Notes: a model not told the origin generated them from the letters alone. DNA of 34,630 nucleotides from Bacilli bacterium (GCA_028691715.1 JAQUYR010000006.1:1-34630); one strand, 5' to 3'. Shown: positions 1 to 7,244, numbered from the stretch's first letter. Translations and numbers: made by a program.

Positions 1-42
1 CGACAAGCATTCCTCGCATATCAATATTACTTTTTCTCTCAT
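1..42 (-). CDS. rpmG: 50S ribosomal protein L33 (rpmG), N-terminal fragment
   Basis: Only the first 14 codons lie in the window; the gene runs off the left edge. The frame reads MREKVILICEECLS, the usual L33 N-terminus with the first CxxC pair of its zinc ribbon (residues 9 and 12). An SD (GGAAAGG) sits 8 nt before the ATG at 40-42, and a near-consensus promoter lies just upstream. L33 is a small protein of the large ribosomal subunit. Its place directly downstream of a sigH-like gene matches the Bacillus order sigH-rpmG-secE-nusG, which supports the call despite the short fragment. Being of the Cys-containing type, it should bind zinc. Confidence 0.85.
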   Translation of the reverse strand, partial: MREKVILICEECLS

Positions 43-69
43 AGTCTACCCTTTCCAAAGCCATATATT

Positions 70-98
70 ATTTTATCAAAATATACCTTTTTTGTCAA
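70..98 (-). promoter_or_regulatory. Sigma-A type promoter of rpmG
   Basis: The minus strand carries TTGACA (93-98), a 17-nt spacer and TAAAAT (70-75), ending 27 nt before the rpmG start codon. The -35 is a perfect consensus. It separates rpmG (and presumably secE-nusG beyond the edge) from the upstream sigma-factor operon. Confidence 0.85.
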
Positions 99-133
99 GA
101 ATTAAATAGCCATTTTTCAAAAACCACACCTAA

Positions 134-667
134 TTATTTATTAGAGATATTACATCTAATCTTTTTTTTAGCTCGGTAAATGGCATTGTATATTTTTCTA
201 TCACTACATGAAAATTCTTTAGCGATTTCTAGAATATCTTTGTTCTCCTCAAACATCTTTTCAAAAACATTTTTTTCAAGTTTTGTTAGATTTCTCTTCA
301 GGTTATTATCAAATTCAAAAACTTCTTCTTCGCTTTGTTCTAGGAGATAATCAACATCTTCTTGAACACAAACATTATAAAAGTACTTACTCTCTTTATT
401 GAGAATTTCTTTTATCTTTCTTTGTAAAATTAAATCAAAATATTTATTAAAGCTCTTTCTTTCAAAAGTATCATATGTTTCAATAGCTATTTTCAACATA
501 ATCAATCCTTCTTGAAAAAAGTCATCAAAATTCTTATTTTTAATTCGAAAATCTCTAATTCTTGTTCTGATTAGAGGCTCGTATTTTTTAAACATTATTT
601 CCAATGCGTCATCGCTTTTTTCATTGATTAAATATAACAATTCGTAATCGTTATATTTATAAATCAT
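134..667 (-). CDS. sigH: Sigma-70 family RNA polymerase sigma factor, SigH-like
   Basis: The 177-aa product has two sigma-70 domains: region 2 at about residues 15-85 (FKKYEPLI, then DDFFQEGLIMLKIAIETYD) and region 4 at about 125-172, with a helix-turn-helix near 145-168 (ILEIAKEFSCSDRKIYNAIY). It would direct core RNA polymerase to a dedicated promoter set. SigH of Bacillus is near 218 aa, so this is a short, divergent version. The assignment leans on position: it follows rlmB and precedes rpmG exactly as sigH does, with yacP absent between. The start is 1 nt beyond the rlmB stop, with AAGGAG 14 nt upstream, so it is probably co-transcribed with cysS-mrnC-rlmB. An ECF-like or competence-type sigma factor is the alternative. 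No anti-sigma gene adjoins it. Confidence 0.75.
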   Translation of the reverse strand: MIYKYNDYELLYLINEKSDDALEIMFKKYEPLIRTRIRDFRIKNKNFDDFFQEGLIMLKIAIETYDTFERKSFNKYFDLILQRKIKEILNKESKYFYNVCVQEDVDYLLEQSEEEVFEFDNNLKRNLTKLEKNVFEKMFEENKDILEIAKEFSCSDRKIYNAIYRAKKKIRCNISNK

Positions 668-668
668 A

Positions 669-1373
669 CTATCTTTGTTGTCTCCTTATTTCATAAATCA
701 TAATAGCAGCACTAGTAGAAGCATTAAGCGAATTTATCTTTCCTGTCATTGGGATTTCAACTAGAAAATCACATTCCTCTTTAACCAAACGTGAAATTCC
801 TTTTCCTTCAGAACCGATGACTAGAACAATCGGCATATCATATTTTATATCCCATATAGTTGTGCTCTTATCACTTCTTTCAGCGCCAACCACCCAGTAT
901 CCAGTTTTTTTTAAATCTTTAAGTGCCCTCGTCAAATTAGTAACTTCAACAACTTTGACATATTCAATAGCTCCAACTGAGACTTTTGCTACTGTACTGT
1001 TGAGTCTAACACTCCTATTCTTGGGTAAAATAACCCCATCGACATTGGTTGCTTCACAAGTCCTCAAAACTGCACCTAGATTGTGCGGATCCTCAAATCC
1101 ATCTAGAGCCAATATTAAAGCATTTCTTTCCTTATTTATAATATCATTCATCGCATAATATTTATAATCATCAACTAAGGCAACTACTCCCTGATGAAGT
1201 CCTGAAACTAGTTTGTTCATTTCTTCTTTCTTGATTATACGATACTTAATATTACTCTTTTTAGCAATTTCAATTATTGGAGAAGAGGAATCCAATAAAA
1301 ATAATTCCTCAATACCCTTTTCTTGTTTTAGTGCTTCTAAAACAACATTTTTTCCATATATATATTCACTCAT
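669..1373 (-). CDS. rlmB: 23S rRNA (guanosine-2'-O-)-methyltransferase RlmB/TrmH family
   Basis: This is a SPOUT-class 2'-O-methyltransferase, 234 aa from the start chosen here. The N-terminal substrate-binding domain (about 1-70, YGKNVVLEAL) precedes the knotted catalytic domain with all three family motifs: motif 1 DPHNLGAVLRTCEA (about 95-108), motif 2 VLVIGSEGKGISRLV (about 183-197) and motif 3 IPMTGKINSLNASTSAA (about 207-223). The longer open frame begins at a TTG at 1385. The ATG at 1371-1373 is preferred because GAGG lies 6 nt upstream and the ATG overlaps the last codons of mrnC, giving tight coupling. It is the third gene of the cysS operon. Close relatives (RlmB, YacO, TrmH) cannot be fully told apart by eye, but the context favours the rRNA enzyme. 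Confidence 0.92.
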   Translation of the reverse strand: MSEYIYGKNVVLEALKQEKGIEELFLLDSSSPIIEIAKKSNIKYRIIKKEEMNKLVSGLHQGVVALVDDYKYYAMNDIINKERNALILALDGFEDPHNLGAVLRTCEATNVDGVILPKNRSVRLNSTVAKVSVGAIEYVKVVEVTNLTRALKDLKKTGYWVVGAERSDKSTTIWDIKYDMPIVLVIGSEGKGISRLVKEECDFLVEIPMTGKINSLNASTSAAIMIYEIRRQQR

Positions 1374-1758
1374 TGTTATCCTCAATTGTCCTTATTGCTA
1401 ATTTCATAATTTCTTCAAGCCTTGCTTTTTGCTCTGTTAAGTATAGGTATCCAATAAGAGCTTCAAATCCCGAACTATTCAGATATTCGCTCATTTTAAG
1501 ATTTTTTCGAACAGCTAAATAATTGTGATTTCTTCCACGCTTATATACCACCAGTTCTTCTGGAGTAAAAACATCCAATATTTTTTCAATAATTTTATTA
1601 TGACCACTAGCGCTAACATATTTTACTGCTTCTTTGTGCAAAGCATTTTGATTTGTTATTCCTTTGCCGAGTAAATATTCTCTAATATAGAGTTCATAAT
1701 AAGCATCGCCGATAAATGCGAGATTAGCTCCATTAAGTAAATCGGCTTTTATACTCAT
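1366..1758 (-). CDS. mrnC: Mini-ribonuclease 3 (MrnC)
   Basis: The 130-aa protein is a lone RNase III catalytic domain without the dsRNA-binding domain, as in Mini-III, which matures 23S rRNA precursors in Bacillus. The family signatures LAFIGDAYYELYIREYL (about 13-29) and the second acidic motif FEALIGYLYL (about 98-107) are both present; the Asp of GDA and the Glu of FEALIG are the expected Mg2+ ligands. The start codon overlaps the cysS stop as ATGA, and the stop lies within the start region of rlmB. All three genes therefore look translationally coupled. Confidence 0.93.
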   Translation of the reverse strand: MSIKADLLNGANLAFIGDAYYELYIREYLLGKGITNQNALHKEAVKYVSASGHNKIIEKILDVFTPEELVVYKRGRNHNYLAVRKNLKMSEYLNSSGFEALIGYLYLTEQKARLEEIMKLAIRTIEDNNE

Positions 1759-3110
1759 AGCAATATTCCTTTATCAGCTATTTGTTTTCGTAAATTATCA
1801 GCTAAAACAAAATCTTTGCTCTTTCGCGCTTGTTGCCATTTTTCTACTAATTCTTTTTCATCATCTGATAGTCTGTTGATGGCGATATCCATTCCCAGAA
1901 CCCACAAAAAATCTTCAAGTATTTTCAAAGCTTGCTTAAGGACATCCATCTCCCCTTGATTATTTCTGATTAAATTGTTGATATGCTTTGTGGCCTTAAA
2001 AATTGCAGTGATAGCATTAGCTGTATTAAAATCATCGCTCATAGCTTCATCAAATTCCTTTTTTATGCCCAGTAATTCTTGATCTTTTATCCCATTTAAT
2101 GGCTTCATATCATCACATTCTAAGTCTATTTTTCTAAATAGGCTAATAAACGCCCGATTGATTTTTTCAAAATCAGTTGTTGCTTGAGCTAATAATTCGT
2201 CTCTATAATCAAGAGGCTGGCGATACGGAACATTCAAAATTAATAACCGATAAACCTGATAGCTAGTCCTATTTAATAATTCGTCTGCCCAAATAACATT
2301 TCCCAATGACTTGCTCATTTTCTCACCACCCATATCTATACGACCATTGTGCATCCAGTAATGGGCAATACTATGATTATGAGCACAAATTGATTGAGCA
2401 ATCTCATTATCGTGGTGAGGAAATTTAAGTTCTAAACCTCCTCCATGGATATCTATCGGTCCTTTAAAGATGTTATCAATCATTACAACACATTCAGTGT
2501 GCCATCCGGGACGGCCCTCACTCCATGGTGATTTCCATTTAATTCCTTCTTCAGTTTTTTTCCAAAGAGTAAAATCAATGGGATTATGTTTCTTTTCATT
2601 TGGATCAATTCGAGCACCATTGATCAAATTTTCAATTGTTTGACCACTAAGCCTTCCATATTCGCTGATCTTTGCTACATCAAAATAAACATCACCATCA
2701 ATTACATATGCTCCATCTTTTTTAACCAATAAATCGATAAATTCCACAATTTTATCAATGTTCTCAGTTACTTTAGGATTGGCATCATGAGGAAGGCAGT
2801 TTAATTTTCTATATGTCTCCTTAATAGCTTTAATATATCTTTCACTAATCTCAGTCTCAGAAACATTTTCTTGTTTAGCTTTAGCAATAATTTTATCATC
2901 TATGTCAGTAAAATTTGAAACATATTTAACTTTATATCCCATATATTTAAAAAACCTAGCAACAGTATCAAAAAAGATAACCGGTCTTGAATTTCCAATA
3001 TGGATATAATTATAGACTGTTGAGCCACAGACATACATTGAAACTTCATTTTTATGAATCGGTATAAAGTCCTCTATTTTATTTGTTAAAGAATTGTATA
3101 TTTTAATCAT
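1755..3110 (-). CDS. cysS: Cysteinyl-tRNA synthetase
   Basis: The class I synthetase charges tRNA-Cys with cysteine in the cytoplasm. The product is 451 aa from the ATG at 3108-3110. The HIGH motif appears as HIGN (about 37-40) and KMSKS is intact (about 264-268). Zinc ligands expected for substrate discrimination are visible: C28 in YVCGSTVY, C207 in GWHTECVV, the His pair near 232 and the following Glu in FPHHDNEIAQ. A GTG three codons earlier is open, but GGAG lies 8 nt before the ATG and almost touches the GTG, so the ATG is chosen. It is the first gene of the cysS-mrnC-rlmB-sigH operon. The gltX and cysE genes that often precede cysS in Bacilli are not present. No T-box fits in the short leader. 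Confidence 0.97.
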   Translation of the reverse strand: MIKIYNSLTNKIEDFIPIHKNEVSMYVCGSTVYNYIHIGNSRPVIFFDTVARFFKYMGYKVKYVSNFTDIDDKIIAKAKQENVSETEISERYIKAIKETYRKLNCLPHDANPKVTENIDKIVEFIDLLVKKDGAYVIDGDVYFDVAKISEYGRLSGQTIENLINGARIDPNEKKHNPIDFTLWKKTEEGIKWKSPWSEGRPGWHTECVVMIDNIFKGPIDIHGGGLELKFPHHDNEIAQSICAHNHSIAHYWMHNGRIDMGGEKMSKSLGNVIWADELLNRTSYQVYRLLILNVPYRQPLDYRDELLAQATTDFEKINRAFISLFRKIDLECDDMKPLNGIKDQELLGIKKEFDEAMSDDFNTANAITAIFKATKHINNLIRNNQGEMDVLKQALKILEDFLWVLGMDIAINRLSDDEKELVEKWQQARKSKDFVLADNLRKQIADKGILL

Positions 3111-3146
3111 GTTTTTCACTCCAATTCAACATTTTTACACATAATT

Positions 3147-3175
3147 ATTATATAAGAAATGGCGACTATTGTAAA
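3147..3175 (-). promoter_or_regulatory. Promoter of the cysS operon
   Basis: TTTACA (3170-3175), a 17-nt spacer and a perfect TATAAT (3147-3152) lie on the minus strand, 36 nt before the cysS ATG. The predicted leader is only about 30 nt. Confidence 0.85.
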
Positions 3176-3201
3176 GCGATAATATTTTTTTTCAAAGAAT
3201 A

Positions 3202-3231
3202 AAACAAAAACAAACTATTGCTAGTTTGTTT
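3202..3231 (-). terminator. Intrinsic terminator of the two-component operon
   Basis: A 10-bp perfect stem (3208-3217 with 3222-3231) and 4-nt loop are followed on the minus strand by TTTTTGTTTT. The stem reaches the first base of the histidine kinase stop codon. Confidence 0.85.
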
Positions 3232-4640
3232 TAAATAACTTTTTGCTTTTTAGGAATGATAATAGTAAATTTTGTCCCTTTGGGTTCATTATGATTAACA
3301 AAAATTTTCCCAAAATGATCCTTGACGATCACTTTTGCAATTGCCAGTCCTAAACCATTTCCACCAGTTTCACGGCTTCTCGCTTTATCTTCGCGATAGA
3401 ACCTTTCAAACATTTTCTTCTTTGTTTCCTCACTGATACCTATTCCAGTATCAGCAATATCAATAGTAAATTCACTATTATTTGTTGTTAAGCTGATAGT
3501 AATACTATCGCCTTCATTAGTATATCTCAAGGCATTATCAAGAATGATTACCAGTAATTGAACTATCTTATTATGATCCACATTTGCTTGAACATTTTCC
3601 AGATTTAAAATAAATTCCTTCTTTTGAATTTCAGCAAGTTCTTTAAATATTGATGAAGTCTCCTGAATTAGTTCTTTGATGTCTGTTACCTCATAATTCA
3701 TAACTTCACGGTTACCATCACTCTTTGCAAGCTGTAATAAATCGGTTGTCAATTTGCTCAACCTTGAAATCTCCTTTAGCGATACCGCAATATCTTCTGA
3801 GACATCATAAACTGTTTGCTCCGATTTTGTTAAGGTGTTTTCAAGTTTGCTCTGAATAATAGAAAGCGGTGTTCGAAGTTCATGAGAGGCATCACTGACA
3901 AAAGTCATTTGCTTATTCAACGATTCAACAATTGGTTTTATGGAGTTCATACTAAGTATTATGCTAGCAAAGGCACCAGCAATAATCATCATGATTGCTG
4001 AAGCAATGTATATTTTTATTATTTCATCACGCGAATTAATCTCACCATTGACCATTACCAGTATTTTAACATACCTGACAAGAGGGACATCAAGGTTTTG
4101 CATCTCAAAGGATAATGTTAAGAAGGTGTATTCCTGATCTCCAGTTGTTACAGTTGCAAATTCCTCAAATTTATCCAGACTATTAAAATCAATCTGAAAA
4201 ATATCATTTGACTCTGCTTCCTGAACTTTTAAAATATATTCATTCCACAATTCCTCATTGACATCCCATCCTGGATAACCAAAGGAATCATTAATATTCG
4301 CATATTTATCGTAATCTTCAATTAAGTAAGCCAAAAAACTATTAGTGTAATATCTAAACTGACCATCATCAGTATAGAATATCATTAACATACGAGCATT
4401 GTTGCTCCCCCGGATGATTAATCTATCTGTCTCAGCGGAGTATTGGATATTATTCTTAACTATCTCTTCAGTTTCTAGCATATCATTCTTAATATCACGA
4501 AAGAATGTTTGATTAATCAAAGTGGTAGCTAAAACCCCAAGCAAGACAAAAATAGTAAAAAAGGCAATTAAATTAAATAATATCAGTTCATAATATTGAC
4601 TCTTTATAAATTTTTTTTCTGAATTATTTCTCTTTTTCAC
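3231..4640 (-). CDS. Membrane sensor histidine kinase
   Basis: The 469-aa protein has TM1 at about 18-42, an extracytoplasmic sensing region of about 160 residues and TM2 at about 207-232, with no obvious long HAMP. The HisKA domain carries the phosphorylated His at about 253 (SDASHELRTPLSII). The HATPase_c domain has an N box (ILDNALRYT), G1 (ADTGIGIS), F box (FERFYRED) and G2 (GGNGLGLAIAK). It should autophosphorylate and pass phosphate to the response regulator encoded just upstream, with which it overlaps by 17 nt. The start is a GTG inside the last codons of the regulator gene; no better start precedes TM1. The sensor domain resembles nothing I can name, so the stimulus is unknown. The terminator begins at its stop codon. 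Confidence 0.92.
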   Translation of the reverse strand: MKKRNNSEKKFIKSQYYELILFNLIAFFTIFVLLGVLATTLINQTFFRDIKNDMLETEEIVKNNIQYSAETDRLIIRGSNNARMLMIFYTDDGQFRYYTNSFLAYLIEDYDKYANINDSFGYPGWDVNEELWNEYILKVQEAESNDIFQIDFNSLDKFEEFATVTTGDQEYTFLTLSFEMQNLDVPLVRYVKILVMVNGEINSRDEIIKIYIASAIMMIIAGAFASIILSMNSIKPIVESLNKQMTFVSDASHELRTPLSIIQSKLENTLTKSEQTVYDVSEDIAVSLKEISRLSKLTTDLLQLAKSDGNREVMNYEVTDIKELIQETSSIFKELAEIQKKEFILNLENVQANVDHNKIVQLLVIILDNALRYTNEGDSITISLTTNNSEFTIDIADTGIGISEETKKKMFERFYREDKARSRETGGNGLGLAIAKVIVKDHFGKIFVNHNEPKGTKFTIIIPKKQKVI

Positions 4641-5298
4641 TCCACATATACCCTACATTTCTTAAAGTTTTTAGATAAATATTATAATCGTACTCTTTTA
4701 GCACTTTTCTAAGATTGGATACATATACTTCAACTACGCTCCAAATGGTGTCGGAATCAAATCCCCATATCCTGTTAAACAATTGCTCTTTGGGGATTAT
4801 TATTTCCTTATTTCTGACTAAATATTCTAAAATATCATACATTTTTCCAAATACTTCTAGTTTATCTCCATTAATTGACACTGTTTTATGTATGATATCA
4901 AATTTCATATCCTTAAAAACTAGTTGTAAGCCTTGAAAATTATTATTATATCTTCTAATTAAAGCTTCAGTCCTCGCTAACAATTCATCACGAAAAAAGG
5001 GCTTGGTCATATAATCATCCGCTCCAAGCTTTAGCCCCCTAACTTTATCATTCACTGTATCTTTAGCAGTCAACATTAGCACAGGACAATTGCTAAACTT
5101 GCGTATCTTATCAAGAATTGTAAACCCATCAACATATGGTAACATAACATCTAAGATAATCAGATCGTATATATCTTGTTCAGCCTGAAATAATGCCTCT
5201 TCTCCATCATAGACAGCGTCAACTTCAGCTAAATTTTTTAACATCTCACAAATACTATTGTTTAGATTTTTATCATCTTCAACTACTAAGATTTTCAT
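4624..5298 (-). CDS. OmpR/PhoB-family response regulator
   Basis: The 224-aa protein has an N-terminal receiver domain with the acidic pair at 8-9, the phosphoacceptor Asp at about 50 (LIILDVMLPYVDG), Thr77 and the conserved Lys at about 99 (MTKPF). A C-terminal winged-helix DNA-binding domain follows (about 125-220, ending in LRNVGYMW). It is the partner of the histidine kinase that overlaps its end. The open frame continues to a GTG at 5307, but GAGGTG lies 6 nt before the ATG at 5296-5298, which is therefore taken as the start. A direct repeat with 11-bp period lies just upstream of the -10, the arrangement bound by PhoB-type dimers, so autoregulation is plausible. Confidence 0.93.
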   Translation of the reverse strand: MKILVVEDDKNLNNSICEMLKNLAEVDAVYDGEEALFQAEQDIYDLIILDVMLPYVDGFTILDKIRKFSNCPVLMLTAKDTVNDKVRGLKLGADDYMTKPFFRDELLARTEALIRRYNNNFQGLQLVFKDMKFDIIHKTVSINGDKLEVFGKMYDILEYLVRNKEIIIPKEQLFNRIWGFDSDTIWSVVEVYVSNLRKVLKEYDYNIYLKTLRNVGYMWSEKEK

Positions 5299-5318
5299 AA
5301 AAATCACCTCTACCTAAT

Positions 5319-5349
5319 ATTATACAACAAATCCTTAATTAATTCTTAA
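5319..5349 (-). promoter_or_regulatory. Promoter -10 and putative 11-bp-period response-regulator box
   Basis: On the minus strand TATAAT (5319-5324) has no good -35 at 17 nt. Instead, two copies of TTAAGRAT (5342-5349 and 5331-5338) are spaced 11 bp start to start and cover the -35 position. This is typical of activator-dependent promoters of PhoB/OmpR regulators. The binding role is an inference. Confidence 0.5.
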
Positions 5350-5380
5350 AAAATTAAAAAAAGCAAGCATATAGCTTGCT
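5350..5380 (-). terminator. Intrinsic terminator of rplM-rpsI
   Basis: A 7-bp GC-rich stem (AGCAAGC with GCTTGCT, 5362-5368 and 5374-5380) with a 5-nt loop is followed by TTTTTT on the minus strand, 7 nt after the rpsI stop. Confidence 0.9.
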
Positions 5381-5387
5381 AAATATA

Positions 5388-5780
5388 CTAACGTTTTGAA
5401 AATTGCGGAGCTCTTCTTGCACCTTTAAGGCCATATTTCTTACGCTCTTTCGCACGAGGATCACGAGTAACCATACCAGCTTTTTTAAGAACTGGTCTAA
5501 AATCAGCGTTAACTTCCATTAATGCTCTTGTGATTCCATGACGAATAGCACCTGCTTGACCTACAATACCACCACCATTAACATTAACGAATACATCATA
5601 ACTAGTTACTGTGTTTGTTAAAGAAAGGGGTTGTAAAACATCTAATCTAACAGCTGCAGAAGGAATATAATCAGCAAATTCGCGCTTATTAATCATTATT
5701 TTTCCACTGCCGGGAACTAAACGAACTCGGGCTATAGAACTTTTACGTCTACCTGTACCATAATATTGAACTTGTGCCAT
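5388..5780 (-). CDS. rpsI: 30S ribosomal protein S9
   Basis: The full-length 130-aa S9 starts with QYYGTGRRKSSIARVRL and ends in the conserved basic tail KKYGLKGARRAPQFSKR, whose final KR contacts P-site tRNA. It lies 14 nt downstream of rplM, in the universal rplM-rpsI order, with a strong SD (AGGAGGAA) and an intrinsic terminator directly after it. Expression should follow the rplM promoter and leader. Confidence 0.98.
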   Translation of the reverse strand: MAQVQYYGTGRRKSSIARVRLVPGSGKIMINKREFADYIPSAAVRLDVLQPLSLTNTVTSYDVFVNVNGGGIVGQAGAIRHGITRALMEVNADFRPVLKKAGMVTRDPRAKERKKYGLKGARRAPQFSKR

Positions 5781-5794
5781 AATTTTTCTTCCTC

Positions 5795-6232
5795 CTAGCC
5801 CTTAAGATTATAAACTTCTGGTTTTTGTGCTTGATGTGGATGTTCAGGCCCAACATAAACAAAAAGTTTTCTATACATATCATCACCTAATTTTGTTTTA
5901 GGTAACATTCCTCTAATTGATGTTTCAAGAACCTTTTGAGGTTGTAATTCTAACATTCTCTTTGCAGTTCTGCTCTTTAAACCACCAGGATATCCTGAAT
6001 GGCGATAATACATTTTGTCATCTAATTTACTTCCTGTTAAAGCTACTTTTTCAGCATTAACAATGATAACATAATCACCACAATCAACATGTGGTGTAAA
6101 AGTTGGTTTATGTTTACCTCTAAGTAGCACAGCAACTTCAGTAGATAAACGACCTAAAACTAAATCTGTAGCATCAACAACAAACCATTTTCTTTCAATT
6201 GTCTGTTCATTTGCCATATAACTTTTATTCAT
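5795..6232 (-). CDS. rplM: 50S ribosomal protein L13
   Basis: The 145-aa L13 carries the family blocks RKWFVVDATDLVLGRLST, GDYVIIVNAEKV and HSGYPGGLKSRTA, and ends in HPHQAQKPEVYNL. The start ATG is 5 nt after AGGAGG. It is an early-assembly protein of the large subunit and is first in a two-gene operon with rpsI. A promoter and a leader with a strong hairpin precede it, in the position of the L13 leader element known from Bacilli, where L13 is thought to regulate its own synthesis. Confidence 0.98.
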   Translation of the reverse strand: MNKSYMANEQTIERKWFVVDATDLVLGRLSTEVAVLLRGKHKPTFTPHVDCGDYVIIVNAEKVALTGSKLDDKMYYRHSGYPGGLKSRTAKRMLELQPQKVLETSIRGMLPKTKLGDDMYRKLFVYVGPEHPHQAQKPEVYNLKG

Positions 6233-6318
6233 ATTTTCCTCCTAGGTTTTGGTAACTAATTGAATTGTGGTTATTCAATTACAGAGGGCTCTTTTTATTG
6301 TGGGAAATAAAATATACC
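6233..6318 (-). ncRNA. Candidate L13 leader (structured 5' UTR of rplM)
   Basis: The predicted leader is about 85 nt. It contains a 9-bp perfect stem TAATTGAAT/ATTCAATTA (6273-6281 with 6257-6265, 7-nt loop) about 20 nt before the SD, and an earlier possible helix pairing GTGAGG with CCCAC near the transcript start. Bacilli are known to carry an autoregulatory L13 leader here. Matching this sequence to that Rfam family would need a covariance search. Confidence 0.5.
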
Positions 6319-6324
6319 TCACAT

Positions 6325-6353
6325 ATAATACTATATTTGATGCTTTTTGTCAA
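6325..6353 (-). promoter_or_regulatory. Promoter of rplM-rpsI
   Basis: TTGACA (6348-6353), a 17-nt spacer and TATTAT (6325-6330) lie on the minus strand. The -35 is a perfect match, as expected for a ribosomal protein operon. Confidence 0.88.
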
Positions 6354-6488
6354 GAAAATTCATTATTTTTTGCTTTTTAAACTTATAATTGTTAACTACT
6401 TATTTACTGATTGATATTTACATTTTCTTGTTTAAGAATAGTAATAACTTTTTGAATTTTATTATAATCAATTAAATCTCTTAAAAAA

Positions 6489-6812
6489 TTATCCCAATTT
6501 ATTATATTTTTTACTGTTATCCTTAGCCAATAAAATAGGATATTTTGTAGCATTTTTAGCCATTTTAGTTGTTATTATTTCCTCAATATTCAGATTATAT
6601 TTTTCTGCTATTTGAATTCCATAGATAAAGACATCAGCAAGTTCTTCTGCCAATCTCTCAACGCTTTCAACATCATCGCTCCATTGATATAATTCTAAAA
6701 GTTCGCTAGCTTCCAGTACTAAAGACTTTGCAAGATTACTACCTGTATGAAATTTTTCCCAATTTCTTTCTTTTACAAAGCTATTAATCAAATCAATAAT
6801 TTTTTCATTCAT
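6489..6812 (-). CDS. MazG-like nucleotide pyrophosphohydrolase
   Basis: The 107-aa all-alpha protein of the MazG/dUTPase-C superfamily is in the short RS21-C6/iMazG size class. The metal-binding ExxE...ExxD pattern is seen as EASELLELYQW (about 34-44) and EELADVFIYG (about 55-64). The C-terminal block KMAKNATKYPILLAKDNSKKY is the usual end of these enzymes. It should hydrolyse a (d)NTP to the monophosphate and pyrophosphate, probably for pool cleaning. Its start overlaps the stop of the upstream pyrophosphatase-like gene as ATGA, so the two are likely co-translated. Specificity (dCTP, modified nucleotides) cannot be read by eye. Confidence 0.85.
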   Translation of the reverse strand: MNEKIIDLINSFVKERNWEKFHTGSNLAKSLVLEASELLELYQWSDDVESVERLAEELADVFIYGIQIAEKYNLNIEEIITTKMAKNATKYPILLAKDNSKKYNKLG

Positions 6813-7168
6813 TTTCTCACTAAAATTCCTTTCATGTAGTCATCTTGATTATGAAATTCATATATCTTTCGAATTTCATCATCGGTACAGCCAATCAATA
6901 TCTTGATTTCTGAATCTCTTTTTAATAAATCAACTGTGCAGATTATTCCCCTTATGTCCTTTTTAAGACTACCAACCCAAACGTCTATTCCTCCACCATC
7001 CATGGATTTTGTATTTTCTAAATATCCATAATCCAGTGGATAAATTATGTTTGAATACTTAGGGTGATGAGTTCCTCTTGGTCTATCGATTATAATTTTA
7101 GAAGATAATAATAATTCATCAAGTTTTTCCCAAAATTGTTGACTCATTTCTGTAGATTCATTTTTCAT
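6809..7168 (-). CDS. Inorganic pyrophosphatase-like protein
   Basis: The 119-aa product is much shorter than the usual 170-aa family I soluble pyrophosphatase but keeps recognisable blocks: RPRGTHHPKYSNIIYPLDYGYL (about 29-50), GGGIDVWVGSL (about 58-68) and a later acidic stretch KRDSEIKILIGCTDDEI. The canonical DxDPxDV metal site is replaced by DGGGIDVWV, so one catalytic Asp may be missing. Many Clostridia and Bacilli encode such short forms, often annotated inorganic pyrophosphatase. It is coupled to a MazG-like enzyme that releases pyrophosphate, so a joint role is attractive but inferred. The SD AAGGAG is well placed, and a TATAAT lies 21 nt before the start. Confidence 0.65.
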   Translation of the reverse strand: MKNESTEMSQQFWEKLDELLLSSKIIIDRPRGTHHPKYSNIIYPLDYGYLENTKSMDGGGIDVWVGSLKKDIRGIICTVDLLKRDSEIKILIGCTDDEIRKIYEFHNQDDYMKGILVRK

Positions 7169-7188
7169 AAAATATCTCCTTACTGCAT

Positions 7189-7194
7189 ATTATA
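7189..7194 (-). promoter_or_regulatory. Candidate -10 of the pyrophosphatase-like/MazG-like pair
   Basis: A perfect TATAAT lies on the minus strand shortly after the yitT terminator and 21 nt before the start codon. No good -35 is visible at 16-18 nt. Confidence 0.45.
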
Positions 7195-7207
7195 ACATTA
7201 GGCTGCT

Positions 7208-7230
7208 AAAAAGGCCACCTGAGCGTGGCC
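7208..7230 (-). terminator. Intrinsic terminator after yitT-family gene
   Basis: The GC-rich 6-bp stem GGCCAC/GTGGCC (7213-7218, 7225-7230) with a 6-nt loop is followed by TTTTT on the minus strand. It ends the pfkA-metG-yitT operon. Confidence 0.8.
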
Positions 7231-7244
7231 AACAATCATTATTA

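Noticed and set aside
817..1158. Plus-strand frame of 113 codons opposite rlmB
   Set aside because: Shadow of rlmB, which has all three SPOUT motifs. No ribosome site.
3111..3146. T-box riboswitch before cysS
   Set aside because: The leader is only about 30 nt and contains no T-box motif.
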